A stretch of 64,000 nt of DNA from Devosia crocina. GTDB taxonomy: Bacteria; Pseudomonadota; Alphaproteobacteria; Rhizobiales; Devosiaceae. The translations under genes and the position numbers were made by a program. Location of the stretch: contig NZ_FPCK01000001.1 in assembly GCF_900116545.1 (NCBI RefSeq), forward strand, positions 1,054,001-1,118,000, written 5' to 3'. The notes below the pieces were generated by a model that saw nothing but the letters and a program-made list of their open reading frames with translations, had not been told where the DNA came from and did not search any database. This document shows, in pieces, positions 18,910-28,002 of this stretch; the stretch's first letter is position 1, and the number at the start of each line of letters is the position of its first letter.

Positions 18910-20354
18910 TGGTGTCCATCAGCGTTTCGCAACTGCTCGAAGGCTCTGGCGCCCGCCCCAAAAAGGGCCTGGGCACAGTCTTTGGGCTGAATTCCGACAG
19001 CCGGCGCATCGAGCCGGGGGACATCTTCTTCGCGCTACCCGGGCAGAAAGTGCACGGCAATGAGTTCATCGCGGACGCCGTTCATCGCGGTGCGCTGGCG
19101 GTTGTTACGGATCTATCCCCGGTAGGCGATCCCGGTGTGCCGGTGATCGTGGTCAAGGATGTGCGCGCCTCCTACGCGCGCGCGGCATCACGCGTTTTCG
19201 AGCCCCAGCCCGAAATCGCCGTCGGTGTAACCGGAACCAACGGCAAGACCTCGGTCGCCTCTTTCGTACGCCAGATCTGGGACCATGCTGGTCTGCCCGG
19301 CGCCAGCATCGGTACGCTTGGCGTGCAGACTGCCAATCGCACCATAGAAGGCGCGCTGACGACGCCGGATTCGCGCACCCTGCATCAGGCCATGCGCGCA
19401 TTGCGCGCGCAGGGGATCGACCATGTCGCGCTCGAGGCTTCGAGCCATGGCCTTGATCAGCGGCGTCTCGACGGTATCCACTTCGAAGCCGTTGCCTTCA
19501 CCAATCTGAGCCGCGACCATCTCGACTATCATGCCGACATGGACGAATACCGCAATGCCAAGCTGCGCCTGTTTACCGACCTGCTGGTCGATGGCGGGGC
19601 TGCCATCGTCAATGTCGACGATCCTGAATATGAGCCCTTCATGTTCGCAGCGCTTTCGGCCAATGCCACGCTTTTGACCGTCGGCCGGGAAGGCGCCTAT
19701 ATCGAAATCATCTCGATCGAGCCCGAAGCCTATGGGCAGCGGGTGCAGATCCGGCATATCGGCGAACTCGTGGACTTCCACTTGCATATTCCGGGCGAGT
19801 TCCAGGTATCCAATGCGCTGATCGCAGCGGCCCTTGCGATGTCCTCCGGCGTGGACAAGAACGACGCCTTTGCCGCGCTCCCCAAGCTTGTCGGCGCCGT
19901 AGGCCGGCTCGAACTCGTTGCCGAGCATAACGGAGCGGCCATCTTCGTTGATTATTCGCACAAGCCCGAAGCTTTGCGTACGGCGCTCAATACCCTGCGC
20001 CCTTATGCACCCAACAAGCTGCGGCTGGTCTTCGGCTGCGGCGGAGATCGCGACAAAGGCAAGCGGCCGCAAATGGGCGCAATCGCCAGTGAGCTGGCTG
20101 ACGACATCATCGTTACCGATGACAATCCGCGCACTGAAGACGCCGCCTCCATCCGCGCCCAGATCCTCGCCGAGGCAAAAGGCGCGCGCGAAATCGCGGA
20201 TCGCAAGGCTGCCATCGAAGAAGCGGTGAGATCGCTGCAAAAAGGCGACGTATTGCTGGTCGCCGGCAAGGGCCACGAGACCTACCAGATCATCGGAACG
20301 ACCAAGCACCACTTTTCAGACCATGAAGTGGTGATGGAAGCGGTGAGGGGCTGA
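18909..20354 (+). CDS. murE: UDP-MurNAc-tripeptide synthetase MurE (meso-DAP adding)
   Basis: This 481-residue cytoplasmic Mur ligase adds meso-diaminopimelate to UDP-MurNAc-Ala-Glu using ATP. The ATP loop is TGTNGKTS at 108-115. The central domain contains LEASSHGLDQRRLDG, and the DNPR signature (TDDNPRTED) marks diaminopimelate rather than lysine as the substrate. I use the ATG at 18909, which overlaps the ftsI stop by one base; a TTG three bases earlier adds one residue. Unlike the genes before it, it is followed by a 192-base gap with a repeat, so coupling to murF is broken. Confidence 0.95.
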   Translation: MVSISVSQLLEGSGARPKKGLGTVFGLNSDSRRIEPGDIFFALPGQKVHGNEFIADAVHRGALAVVTDLSPVGDPGVPVIVVKDVRASYARAASRVFEPQPEIAVGVTGTNGKTSVASFVRQIWDHAGLPGASIGTLGVQTANRTIEGALTTPDSRTLHQAMRALRAQGIDHVALEASSHGLDQRRLDGIHFEAVAFTNLSRDHLDYHADMDEYRNAKLRLFTDLLVDGGAAIVNVDDPEYEPFMFAALSANATLLTVGREGAYIEIISIEPEAYGQRVQIRHIGELVDFHLHIPGEFQVSNALIAAALAMSSGVDKNDAFAALPKLVGAVGRLELVAEHNGAAIFVDYSHKPEALRTALNTLRPYAPNKLRLVFGCGGDRDKGKRPQMGAIASELADDIIVTDDNPRTEDAASIRAQILAEAKGAREIADRKAAIEEAVRSLQKGDVLLVAGKGHETYQIIGTTKHHFSDHEVVMEAVRG

Positions 20355-20387
20355 GTTCAGCCTAACACGTAGTATCCGGGCCCCGGT

Positions 20388-20434
20388 ACCCCTACCTAAC
20401 CTCCCCCTCCGGAAGGGGGGGTGGGTGGGGGGGG
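20388..20434. repeat. C/G-tract inverted repeat between murE and murF
   Basis: A C-rich arm (about 20388-20410, runs of C broken by T and A) faces a G-rich arm (20411-20434). The G-rich arm has runs of 7, 3 and 8 G separated by single T, so it also fits a G-quadruplex on the plus strand. This is the look of an intergenic repeat element, related in style to the one at 27842-27965. It lies inside the 192-base murE-murF gap. No promoter I could defend is seen in the rest of the gap. Confidence 0.6.
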
Positions 20435-20546
20435 ATCACGCTAACCCCACCAATCTGCTGGTCCCCGCCAGAATTGCGCTATAAACCGCGGGTAGTCATC
20501 CGGCTCCAGCCGACGACACCGTGTATTCCCGTTCGCAGAAGGCGAT

Positions 20547-21938
20547 ATGACCCAACCTCTCTTTACTCTCGACGCCATCCTTGCCGCCACGGGCGGTCGA
20601 GCCGAGCAGGTTGCTGCCAAATCCTTCGACTACATCACCATCGATTCGCGAGAGATCGGGCCCGAATCGCTTTTCGTTGCAATCAAGGGCGATCGCTTCG
20701 ACGGTCATGATTTTGTTGACGCCGCCCTTGCAAACGGTGCCGCGGCGGCGCTGGTCAGCCGAGGGGAAGGGCCTGGGCGCATCATTGTTCCCGAAGCCTT
20801 GGGTGGACTTGTGGACATCGCGCGCGCGGCACGGGCGCGCAGCGAGGCGTTGATCGTCGGGGTGACCGGCAGTGTGGGCAAAACCACAACCAAGGAAGCC
20901 CTCCGCACCGTGTTCGAGGCGGCAGGCGAGACACACGCCTCGATCAAGAGCTTCAATAATCACTGGGGCGTGCCGCTGATGCTGGCTCGCATGAGCGAAA
21001 CAGCCCAGTTCGGCGTCTTCGAGATGGGGATGAACGCACCGGACGAGATCCGTCCGCTGAGCCAGCTCGTGCGGCCGCATATCGCGGTGATCACCACCAT
21101 AGCGCCGGCGCATCTGGAGAAGCTGGGCAGCATAGAAGCCATAGCCGACGCTAAGGCGGAAATTTTCGAAGGGCTTGAGCCAGCCGGCACTGCGCTTGTG
21201 AATGCCGATCACCCCCAGCTTGGCCAGTTGCTGGAAGCGGCAGCGGAAGCCGGCGTAGGCCACGTCGTGACATTTGGCTTTGCTCGCGGCGCCGACTGGC
21301 AGATCATCGAACCGGAAATGGCCGGCGAGAGGAGTTTCGCCACCGTTGTTCATGGCGAGGACCGCTATAGTCTGGTCATATCGGTGGCTGGGCGGCACAT
21401 GCTGAGCAACGCCACGGCGGCGCTGGCTGCCGCCAGTCTGGCTGGCGTCGAGCCGGCAATTGCCTTGCGCGCCCTGGCCGGTTTCGGCCCACAGCCTGGC
21501 CGTGGCCAGCGTGTGCTGCTCGGCGGTGGCGACAAGCCGCTTATGTTGATCGATGAAAGCTATAATGCCAACACTGCCTCGATGATTGCGGCGCTCGAGG
21601 TTTTTGCGAGCGTGTCTTCCCCTTCGGGCCGCAAAATAGTGGTGCTGGGGGATATGCTCGAACTCGGAGAGGCAGGCCGGGAGCTTCATGCAAGCCTTGC
21701 CGGGGCGGTTTCCGGCAGTGGGCCAGACGCCGTCTATCTCGTGGGCGAGAATATGCAACATCTGCAGCGCGCATTGCCACAAAGTATGTTTTCCCAGCAC
21801 TTCACAACTGTTGACGAGGCTCAGGCGGACCTTCTCGCCACCCTTGCCTATGGGGATGCAGTTATGGTCAAAGGGTCCAACGGTGTGGGACTGTCGCGTC
21901 TCGTTGCCGCCATGAAGGACAAGTTCCAGCAGCGTTAA
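20547..21938 (+). CDS. murF: UDP-MurNAc-pentapeptide synthetase MurF
   Basis: This 463-residue Mur ligase adds D-Ala-D-Ala to the tripeptide precursor. The ATP loop is TGSVGKTTT (107-115), the N-terminal domain contains TIDSREIGPESLFVAIKG, and the central region has FEMGMNAPDEIRPLS. The dipeptide comes from the D-Ala ligase gene downstream (28003). The ATG at 20547 has a purine-rich GAAGGCG just upstream. The gap before it and the 27-base gap after it to mraY indicate that expression may depend on its own upstream signal or on read-through from murE. Confidence 0.95.
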   Translation: MTQPLFTLDAILAATGGRAEQVAAKSFDYITIDSREIGPESLFVAIKGDRFDGHDFVDAALANGAAAALVSRGEGPGRIIVPEALGGLVDIARAARARSEALIVGVTGSVGKTTTKEALRTVFEAAGETHASIKSFNNHWGVPLMLARMSETAQFGVFEMGMNAPDEIRPLSQLVRPHIAVITTIAPAHLEKLGSIEAIADAKAEIFEGLEPAGTALVNADHPQLGQLLEAAAEAGVGHVVTFGFARGADWQIIEPEMAGERSFATVVHGEDRYSLVISVAGRHMLSNATAALAAASLAGVEPAIALRALAGFGPQPGRGQRVLLGGGDKPLMLIDESYNANTASMIAALEVFASVSSPSGRKIVVLGDMLELGEAGRELHASLAGAVSGSGPDAVYLVGENMQHLQRALPQSMFSQHFTTVDEAQADLLATLAYGDAVMVKGSNGVGLSRLVAAMKDKFQQR

Positions 21939-21965
21939 GCGCCCCAACCAGGACACCTAGAGAAC

Positions 21966-23051
21966 ATGCTCTATTTTCTCGGCCAGTTGGGTGACACCCT
22001 CGCCGCGTTCAACGTCTTCCGCTACATCACTTTCCGCACCGCGGGTGCGGTGATCACGGCGCTGTTTTTCGTGTTCATGTTTGGCCCCGGCATGATCGCG
22101 CTTTTGCGCGTCAAGCAGGGCAGGGGACAGCCTATCCGCGAAGACGGCCCGCAGGGGCACCTCCTGACCAAGAAGGGCACTCCCACCATGGGGGGGCTGA
22201 TGATCCTTTCGGGGACCGTCATCTCGACGCTGCTGTGGTCGAACTTATCCAACGGTTATGTCTGGGTGGTGCTGTTTGTCACGCTCGGCTTTGGCGCCAT
22301 TGGCTTTTACGACGATTATCTCAAGGTCAAGCGGATGAGCCACAAGGGGTTTGGCTCCAAGCAGCGCCTGCTGCTTGAGGCGATCATCGGCTTCATCGCG
22401 GCCTTTGCCATTTCCCAATTGGCCGTTGGCGCCTATGGCACGTCGCTGCTGTTCCCCTTCGTCAAGGACCTGGCGGTAAACCTCGGATATTTTTATATTC
22501 TTTTTGGCGGCTTCGTGGTGGTCGCTGCAGGGAACTCGGTGAATTTGACTGACGGGCTCGATGGCCTCGCGATCGTGCCGGTGATGGTTGCAGCGGCGTG
22601 TTTCGGGTTCATTGCCTATCTTGTCGGCAGCACCAACTATGCCGACTATCTGCTTCTCAACAACGTTCCGGGCACGGCCGAACTCGCCGTGGTGTGCGGC
22701 GCGTTGATCGGGGCTGGCCTTGGTTTTCTTTGGTTCAATGCGCCGCCGGCCCAGATCTTCATGGGTGACACCGGCTCGCTGGCACTGGGGGGCGCGCTTG
22801 GCACCATCGCCGTTGCCACCAAGCACGAGATCGTTCTGGCCATTATCGGCGGTCTCTTTGTGCTCGAAACTGTGTCGGTGATCGTGCAGGTGACCAGTTT
22901 CCGGCTGACCGGCAAACGTGTGTTCCGTATGGCGCCCATTCACCACCATTTCGAACATCTAGGCTGGACCGAAAGCCAGGTGGTGATCCGGTTCTGGATC
23001 ATCTCTTTCGTGCTCGCGCTGATCGGTTTGTCGAGCCTGAAGCTCCGTTAA
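21966..23051 (+). CDS. mraY: Phospho-MurNAc-pentapeptide transferase MraY
   Basis: This 361-residue polytopic inner-membrane enzyme transfers phospho-MurNAc-pentapeptide to undecaprenyl phosphate, making lipid I. About ten membrane helices are visible. Active-site regions are [10 protein letters not shown], the DDYLK loop ([20 protein letters not shown]), [14 protein letters not shown] and [15 protein letters not shown], followed by the C-terminal HHHFEHLGW motif. In most relatives murD follows directly; here a strong terminator lies four bases after the stop, so the upstream half of the dcw cluster ends at this gene. Confidence 0.96.
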   Translation: MLYFLGQLGDTLAAFNVFRYITFRTAGAVITALFFVFMFGPGMIALLRVKQGRGQPIREDGPQGHLLTKKGTPTMGGLMILSGTVISTLLWSNLSNGYVWVVLFVTLGFGAIGFYDDYLKVKRMSHKGFGSKQRLLLEAIIGFIAAFAISQLAVGAYGTSLLFPFVKDLAVNLGYFYILFGGFVVVAAGNSVNLTDGLDGLAIVPVMVAAACFGFIAYLVGSTNYADYLLLNNVPGTAELAVVCGALIGAGLGFLWFNAPPAQIFMGDTGSLALGGALGTIAVATKHEIVLAIIGGLFVLETVSVIVQVTSFRLTGKRVFRMAPIHHHFEHLGWTESQVVIRFWIISFVLALIGLSSLKLR

Positions 23052-23054
23052 TTG

Positions 23055-23084
23055 TTCACGGCTGCGCCAGCCGTGAAACTTTTT
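23055..23084 (+). terminator. Terminator after mraY
   Basis: A 10-bp perfect stem (TTCACGGCTG with CAGCCGTGAA) with a CGC loop is followed by ACTTTTT. It begins 4 bases after the mraY stop and splits the dcw cluster. Confidence 0.85.
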
Positions 23085-23175
23085 CGCCTGTCTCCCGTAA
23101 CTGCTTGAGACGATAGCAATCGTCCCCAGCAACGCCGTTCGCATAGTCGCATTCCGGCCATCAAGGAGACCCGCA

Positions 23176-23967
23176 TTGCCTGCTACCGCCCGTTTTTTCA
23201 TGACGACCAGCCTTACTCTCGTAGCTTCCGCCATTGGCGTCGGCGCGACCCATGCCGCCACCGCCGTTGCTTTGATAGACGGCACTTCGCTTGCCATGGT
23301 GGATACTGAAACCCGTGCTGTCACAGGCACGCTCGAAGTGAGTGGGGTCGACGGGCTCGCTGGCATCGATATTCGTCCCGCCGACGGCATGCTTTATGGC
23401 GTGAGCCTGTCTGGTCAGATCGTTACGATCGACACCTCGACCGGTGCGGCCACGATGGGCGCCGAGCTTTCCGAGAAGCTGCCCAGCTATGATGGTGCGA
23501 TTGTCGACTTCAATCCTGTTGCGGACCGGCTCCGCCTCATGGGCACGGACGGAACAAATCACCGCGTCAATGTCGACGATGGTGCCGTGACGGTCGATGG
23601 TTCGCTGGCCTTTGATGCCGAAGACATGCATGCCGGCGAAACGCCTGCAGTTGTCGACGCTGCCTACACCAATTCAATCGGCAGTCCTGAAGAGACAGCA
23701 ATGTACGACATTGACGCCACGCTCGCAGCGCTGCTCCAGCAGGTGTCGCCCAATGACGGGACACTTGCAGCTGTCGGCGAACTCGGCATCGAGGGCGGTT
23801 CGAACTATGCTTTTGATATCCACACCACGGAAGACATGACCAACACGGCCTATCTCGTGGTCGACAACACTCTTTACACTGTCGATCTCGAAACCGGCGC
23901 TGCAGAAAGCTGGGGCATGATCGAAGGCGTTGACGGCACGATCACTGATATCACCGTCATGAACTGA
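23176..23967 (+). CDS. Exported DUF4394 protein in the murD position
   Basis: This 263-residue protein has a signal peptide (about residues 1-27, ending GVGATHAA). About 230 residues of repeated short beta-strand units follow (LYGVSLSGQIVTIDTSTGAATMG, MGTDGTNHRVNVDDG, DNTLYTVDLETGAAESWG). This matches DUF4394, predicted beta-propeller-like secreted proteins of unknown role. I use the TTG at 23176 because CAAGGAG lies 7 bases upstream; an ATG at 23200 is the alternative and would shorten the signal peptide. Terminators on both sides make it an independent unit between mraY and ftsW, where murD normally lies. Nothing in it suggests a cell-wall enzyme, so it is not a substitute for MurD. Confidence 0.8.
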   Translation: MPATARFFMTTSLTLVASAIGVGATHAATAVALIDGTSLAMVDTETRAVTGTLEVSGVDGLAGIDIRPADGMLYGVSLSGQIVTIDTSTGAATMGAELSEKLPSYDGAIVDFNPVADRLRLMGTDGTNHRVNVDDGAVTVDGSLAFDAEDMHAGETPAVVDAAYTNSIGSPEETAMYDIDATLAALLQQVSPNDGTLAAVGELGIEGGSNYAFDIHTTEDMTNTAYLVVDNTLYTVDLETGAAESWGMIEGVDGTITDITVMN

Positions 23968-24009
23968 GGCTTTCAGCCTCGCATTCTTTCCCCCGTGCGA
24001 GGTGATAGT

Positions 24010-24036
24010 GAGGCGGCCGCAAGGCCGCCTCTTCTG
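24010..24036 (+). terminator. Terminator after the DUF4394 gene
   Basis: A 9-bp perfect stem (GAGGCGGCC with GGCCGCCTC) closes a GCAA tetraloop and is followed by TTCTGTTGT. It lies 43 bases after the DUF4394 stop, so ftsW must have its own promoter beyond it. Confidence 0.75.
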
Positions 24037-24133
24037 TTGTGCGATTGTCGCAAAACGCGAGACCCTTACCAAATCGGTAACCAAAGCCGGGTACAATTTG
24101 CGTCAGTTTGTATCGAGTGCCCGGCCCCGTTTC

Positions 24134-25300
24134 ATGATGTTTTCCCGCGCCGAGAAGACGCCTCTTGCCGAATGGTGGTGGTCGATTGACCGCGAATTGC
24201 TCGGGAGTTTGATCCTTCTACTCGTTCTGGGCATGGTTTTGTCGCTGGCAGCCAGCCCGCCGGTGGCTGAGCGTATCGGCCTGAACGAGTGGCATTTCGT
24301 TATCCGTCACGCCATGTTCTGCATGATCGCGGTGCCGATCATGCTCGTCACCTCAATGATGAGCCACCGCCAGGCCCGATTTGCGGCGCTTGGCACGCTC
24401 ATCGTCATGGTGGTTCTTCTGTGGGCAACCCTGCGCTTCGGTGCCGAGGTGAAAGGCGCGCGCCGCTGGATCGCCTTTGCCGGACAGTCGGTGCAGCCAT
24501 CAGAATTCGTGAAGCCGGCCTTTGCGATCATTGGTGCCTGGTTGTTCTCGGAATATATGATTCACCGCAATGTGCCCGGACGCGCCATCGCGACCTTGAT
24601 CATGGTCGTTATTGTTGCGGGCCTGCTGCTGCAGCCCGATATTGGCCAGACTGCGCTGGTTCTGGCGACCTGGGCCGTGCTGCTGTTTTTGTCCGGCATC
24701 TCATGGTGGATCATTTTCGGCCTTGCGGGCGCTGCGGGCGGCCTCCTGATGGGCGCCTATCTTTTCTTTCCGCACTTTGCTCGCCGCATCGACACCTTCC
24801 TGAACCCTGAAGGGGGCGGGAACACCTACCAGATCGACCGTGCGCTCGAATCGCTTGCAGAAGGCGGGTGGCTAGGCCGCGGTCCCGGTGAATCAATCGC
24901 CAAGAAACTGATCCCTGACGCGCACGCCGACTATGTGTTTTCCGCTGCTGCCGGCGAATACGGCATCCTGTTCTGTATGGCGCTTGTCGGCCTCATTGCC
25001 TTTATCGTCCTGCGCGCCATGATAGGCGCTCAGCGTCAGCAAAGCCTCTTCGCCCGTCTTGCCGCTTCCACGATCGCCATACAGTTTGCGATGCAGTCCG
25101 GCATCAACCTGGCGGTCAATCTCAACTTGATCCCGCCCAAGGGCATGACCCTGCCATTCGTTTCCTATGGTGGCACCTCCATGCTTGCCGTTGCCTTCGG
25201 CATGGGCTTGATGCTCGCAATGACAAGAACCAAACCCGAGGAGCGCATGACAACCGGCATCCCATCCTATCGCAGCGCCGTGGTTGCACCCGCCGAATGA
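24134..25300 (+). CDS. ftsW: Septal glycan polymerase FtsW (SEDS family)
   Basis: This 388-residue polytopic membrane protein polymerises septal glycan from lipid II together with FtsI. About ten membrane helices are visible. Typical SEDS blocks are RWIAFAGQSVQPSEFVKPA, the ADYVFSAAAGEYG loop and LPFVSYGGTSMLA near the C-terminus. I start at the ATG pair at 24134; no clear Shine-Dalgarno precedes it. A TACAAT (24092-24097) about 40 bases upstream is a possible -10, but no good -35 is seen. The terminator at 24010 makes this the first gene of the second dcw unit. It overlaps murG by 4 bases. Confidence 0.93.
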   Translation: MMFSRAEKTPLAEWWWSIDRELLGSLILLLVLGMVLSLAASPPVAERIGLNEWHFVIRHAMFCMIAVPIMLVTSMMSHRQARFAALGTLIVMVVLLWATLRFGAEVKGARRWIAFAGQSVQPSEFVKPAFAIIGAWLFSEYMIHRNVPGRAIATLIMVVIVAGLLLQPDIGQTALVLATWAVLLFLSGISWWIIFGLAGAAGGLLMGAYLFFPHFARRIDTFLNPEGGGNTYQIDRALESLAEGGWLGRGPGESIAKKLIPDAHADYVFSAAAGEYGILFCMALVGLIAFIVLRAMIGAQRQQSLFARLAASTIAIQFAMQSGINLAVNLNLIPPKGMTLPFVSYGGTSMLAVAFGMGLMLAMTRTKPEERMTTGIPSYRSAVVAPAE

Positions 25301-26412
25301 AGACCTTTGTTCTTATGGCCGGCGGCACGGGTGGGCATCTCTTCCCTGCCATGGCGCTGGCGCAGGAATTGCTCCGCCGCGGCCATGGCGTCGAGCTGAT
25401 GACCGATCATCGCGTTGAAGGTTACGGCCAGGATTTTCCGGCCAGGCGCATCCATATGGTGCCGTCGGCAACCCCGAGCTTGACCAATCCTCTGAAGTTT
25501 GCTGGGGCCAGCTTCACCATTGCGCGCGGCGTCGCCAAATCCTTCGGTATCTTGCGCGCTCTTCGTCCAGACGCGGTGATCGGCTTTGGTGGCTATCCCA
25601 CCTTCCCGCCCTTTATCGCCGCGAGCCTTCTCGGCGTGCCCGGCATTTTGCATGAGCAGAATGCCGTCATGGGGCGCGCAAACCGTGCGCTCAGCCGGTT
25701 TGCCGATGTGCTCGCGCTCAGCTTTGCCAAGACGCGCTTTGCCGATGAGCAGGGGCTCGACAAGGTGCTGACCGGCAATCCGGTTCGCGATCGGGTCCGC
25801 GCGATTGCTGCCACGCCTTATCCCTCTCTTGTCGAAACCGGCCCGATCAAGCTTGTGGTGTTCGGCGGCAGCCAGGGCGCACGTGCCATTTCCGATATCG
25901 TTCCCGAGGCCATCGGCCTCTTGCCCGATGCGATCCGTGCGCGGTTGCAAATCGTTCAGCAGGCGCGCCAGGAAGACCTCGATCGCGTCACCAAAATCTA
26001 CCGGCAGTCCCGCACCAGCGTTGAACTAGCGCCCTTCTTCACCGATCTGCCCGAACGCATTGCGCAAAGTCACCTCGTGATCGGGCGCTCCGGCGCATCG
26101 ACCATCGCCGAGCTGACGGTGATCGGCCGCCCATCGATCCTCATTCCGCTGCCTGGGGCGCTCGATGCAGATCAGAAGAACAACGCGGCTGTGGTGGAGG
26201 CGGCCGGCGGGGGATGGGTCATGGACCAGGCCGCGCTTTCGCCGCAATCGCTTGCCACTCGCCTCACCGAACTCTTCACCGACCCGTCGCAGCTGGTGGC
26301 CGCAGCGTCTGCCGCGCGCAGTCTCGGCCAGCTCAACGCGGTCGAAAAGCTCGCCGACCTCGCCGAAAGCCTTGCCGGACAGGGCACCAGCACATTGGAA
26401 TCCGCTTCATGA
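25297..26412 (+). CDS. murG: Lipid II-forming GlcNAc transferase MurG
   Basis: This 371-residue peripheral membrane glycosyltransferase adds GlcNAc to lipid I. The N-terminal glycine loop is [15 protein letters not shown] (about 8-22). Other family blocks are [33 protein letters not shown] (about 190-200), [12 protein letters not shown] (about 263) and [13 protein letters not shown]. Two Rossmann halves of the GT-B fold are complete. The ATG overlaps ftsW by 4 bases and the stop overlaps the murC start by 4 bases, so ftsW, murG and murC are translated as a coupled set. Confidence 0.96.
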   Translation: MKTFVLMAGGTGGHLFPAMALAQELLRRGHGVELMTDHRVEGYGQDFPARRIHMVPSATPSLTNPLKFAGASFTIARGVAKSFGILRALRPDAVIGFGGYPTFPPFIAASLLGVPGILHEQNAVMGRANRALSRFADVLALSFAKTRFADEQGLDKVLTGNPVRDRVRAIAATPYPSLVETGPIKLVVFGGSQGARAISDIVPEAIGLLPDAIRARLQIVQQARQEDLDRVTKIYRQSRTSVELAPFFTDLPERIAQSHLVIGRSGASTIAELTVIGRPSILIPLPGALDADQKNNAAVVEAAGGGWVMDQAALSPQSLATRLTELFTDPSQLVAAASAARSLGQLNAVEKLADLAESLAGQGTSTLESAS

Positions 26413-27824
26413 AAATGCCCCGCAATATCGGCCCGGTCCACTTTATCGGCATCGGCGGCATCGGCATGAGCGGCATTGCCGAAATCCTGCATAACCAGGG
26501 TTATACGGTCCAAGGGTCGGACGCTTCGCTCAACCCCAATGTGCAGCGCCTCCTCGACATGGGGATCAAGGTCGAGATCGGCCAGAACGGCGACAATCTC
26601 GGCAAGGCCGAGGTCGTGGTCGTCTCCTCGGCCATCAAGAAGGACAATCCCGAGCTGGTCGCGGCCCGCGCCAAGGCTCTCCCCATCGTGCGCCGTGCCG
26701 AAATGCTCGCCGAAATCATGCGCTTCAAGACCGCAATCGCCATTGGCGGCACGCATGGCAAGACGACCACAACGACACTGGTTGCGACGCTTCTCGACGC
26801 CGGTAATCTCGATCCCACCGTCATCAATGGCGGCATCATCAATGCCTATGGCACCAATGCGCGCCTAGGGGCAGGGGAATGGATGGTCGTCGAGGCCGAC
26901 GAGAGCGACGGCACCTTCATAAAGCTGCCAGCCGATGTCGCCGTCGTCACCAATATCGATCCCGAGCACCTCGACCACTATGGCGACTTCGAAGGGGTCA
27001 AGAAGGCCTTCCACCAGTTCGTGGAAAACGTCCCGTTCTACGGCTTTGCCGTGATGTGCCTCGATCATCCCGAGGTGCAGTCGCTGGTCGGCGAAATCCG
27101 TGATCGTCGCGTCATCACCTATGGCCGCAATCCCCAGTCCGATGTTCGCTTGGTCGATCTCGAAAACCGCGACGGCGTGCAGCATTTCTCGGTCGAGATC
27201 CGGGATCGCATTCGCCAGACGCAGCTGCGTATCGACGGTCTCGAACTACCGATGCCGGGGGTTCATAACGCGCTCAACGCCACGGCAGCCATTGCCGTTG
27301 CCGACCAGCTTCATGTTCCAGCCGAAGCAATCCGTCGCGGCCTCAAGGGGTTTACCGGCGTAAAGCGCCGCTTCACCAAAACCGGAGAAGTCGGTGGCGT
27401 CACCGTCATTGACGACTATGGTCACCACCCGGTCGAAATCTCCGCCGTGCTGCGGGCCGCGCGTCAATCGGCCCGGCGCGACGTGGTTGCCGTGGTCCAG
27501 CCCCATCGCTTTTCGCGCGTCCACGACCTCTTCGACGATTTCGCCGCGTGCTTCAACGATGCGGACACCGTCATCGTCGCGCCCATCTATGCAGCCGGCG
27601 AGCAGCCCTTGCCGGGCGTCACCCACGAAGAACTCGTCAACCGCATTCGCGCCCGCGGCCATCGCGACGCCCGCGTCATCGACCGCCCTGAAGCCCTTGC
27701 GCCTCTTTTGGCGTCGCGCGTCGCCGATGGCGACTACGTCGTCTGTCTTGGCGCCGGCAACATCACCCAATGGGCTGGAGCCTTGCCGGGAGAGCTGGAA
27801 GCGCTGGGTCTTGGGGAAGAATGA
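26409..27824 (+). CDS. murC: UDP-MurNAc-L-alanine ligase MurC
   Basis: This 471-residue Mur ligase adds L-Ala to UDP-MurNAc, starting the stem peptide. Its N-terminal UDP-binding loop is [15 protein letters not shown] (about 11-25), the ATP loop GTHGKTT is at 114-120, and EADESDGTF and [10 protein letters not shown] follow. The C-terminal domain has the Mur ligase signature [12 protein letters not shown]. The frame is open upstream, but the ATG at 26409 overlaps the murG stop and gives the family length. murB, which usually follows and makes the MurC substrate, is missing here; a long palindromic repeat takes its place. Confidence 0.96.
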   Translation: MKMPRNIGPVHFIGIGGIGMSGIAEILHNQGYTVQGSDASLNPNVQRLLDMGIKVEIGQNGDNLGKAEVVVVSSAIKKDNPELVAARAKALPIVRRAEMLAEIMRFKTAIAIGGTHGKTTTTTLVATLLDAGNLDPTVINGGIINAYGTNARLGAGEWMVVEADESDGTFIKLPADVAVVTNIDPEHLDHYGDFEGVKKAFHQFVENVPFYGFAVMCLDHPEVQSLVGEIRDRRVITYGRNPQSDVRLVDLENRDGVQHFSVEIRDRIRQTQLRIDGLELPMPGVHNALNATAAIAVADQLHVPAEAIRRGLKGFTGVKRRFTKTGEVGGVTVIDDYGHHPVEISAVLRAARQSARRDVVAVVQPHRFSRVHDLFDDFAACFNDADTVIVAPIYAAGEQPLPGVTHEELVNRIRARGHRDARVIDRPEALAPLLASRVADGDYVVCLGAGNITQWAGALPGELEALGLGEE

Positions 27825-27841
27825 GCGCGCTCACCTTTGCC

Positions 27842-27965
27842 GCCCCCTCATCCGGCGCTGCGCGCCACCTTCTCCCCGAGAGGGAGAAGAAAAGATCAGC
27901 GAGTTCCTCTTATTCCTCTCCCGCTCGGGGAGAGGTGGCTCGGCGCAGCCGAGTCGGTGAGGGGG
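27842..27965. repeat. Long palindromic repeat between murC and ddl
   Basis: Two arms of about 50 bases (27842-27890 and 27915-27965) are imperfect reverse complements. Each contains the core CTCCCC...GAG and ends in CCCCCTCA or TGAGGGGG. A 24-base AT-richer spacer separates them. This is the typical form of Rhizobiales intergenic palindromic elements that occur in many copies. After the right arm comes AATTTTTCC, so the transcript could also terminate or attenuate here. It occupies the position of murB. Confidence 0.8.
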
Positions 27966-28002
27966 AATTTTTCCACGCTCAGAACATCAACGGAGCCAAC
28001 CC

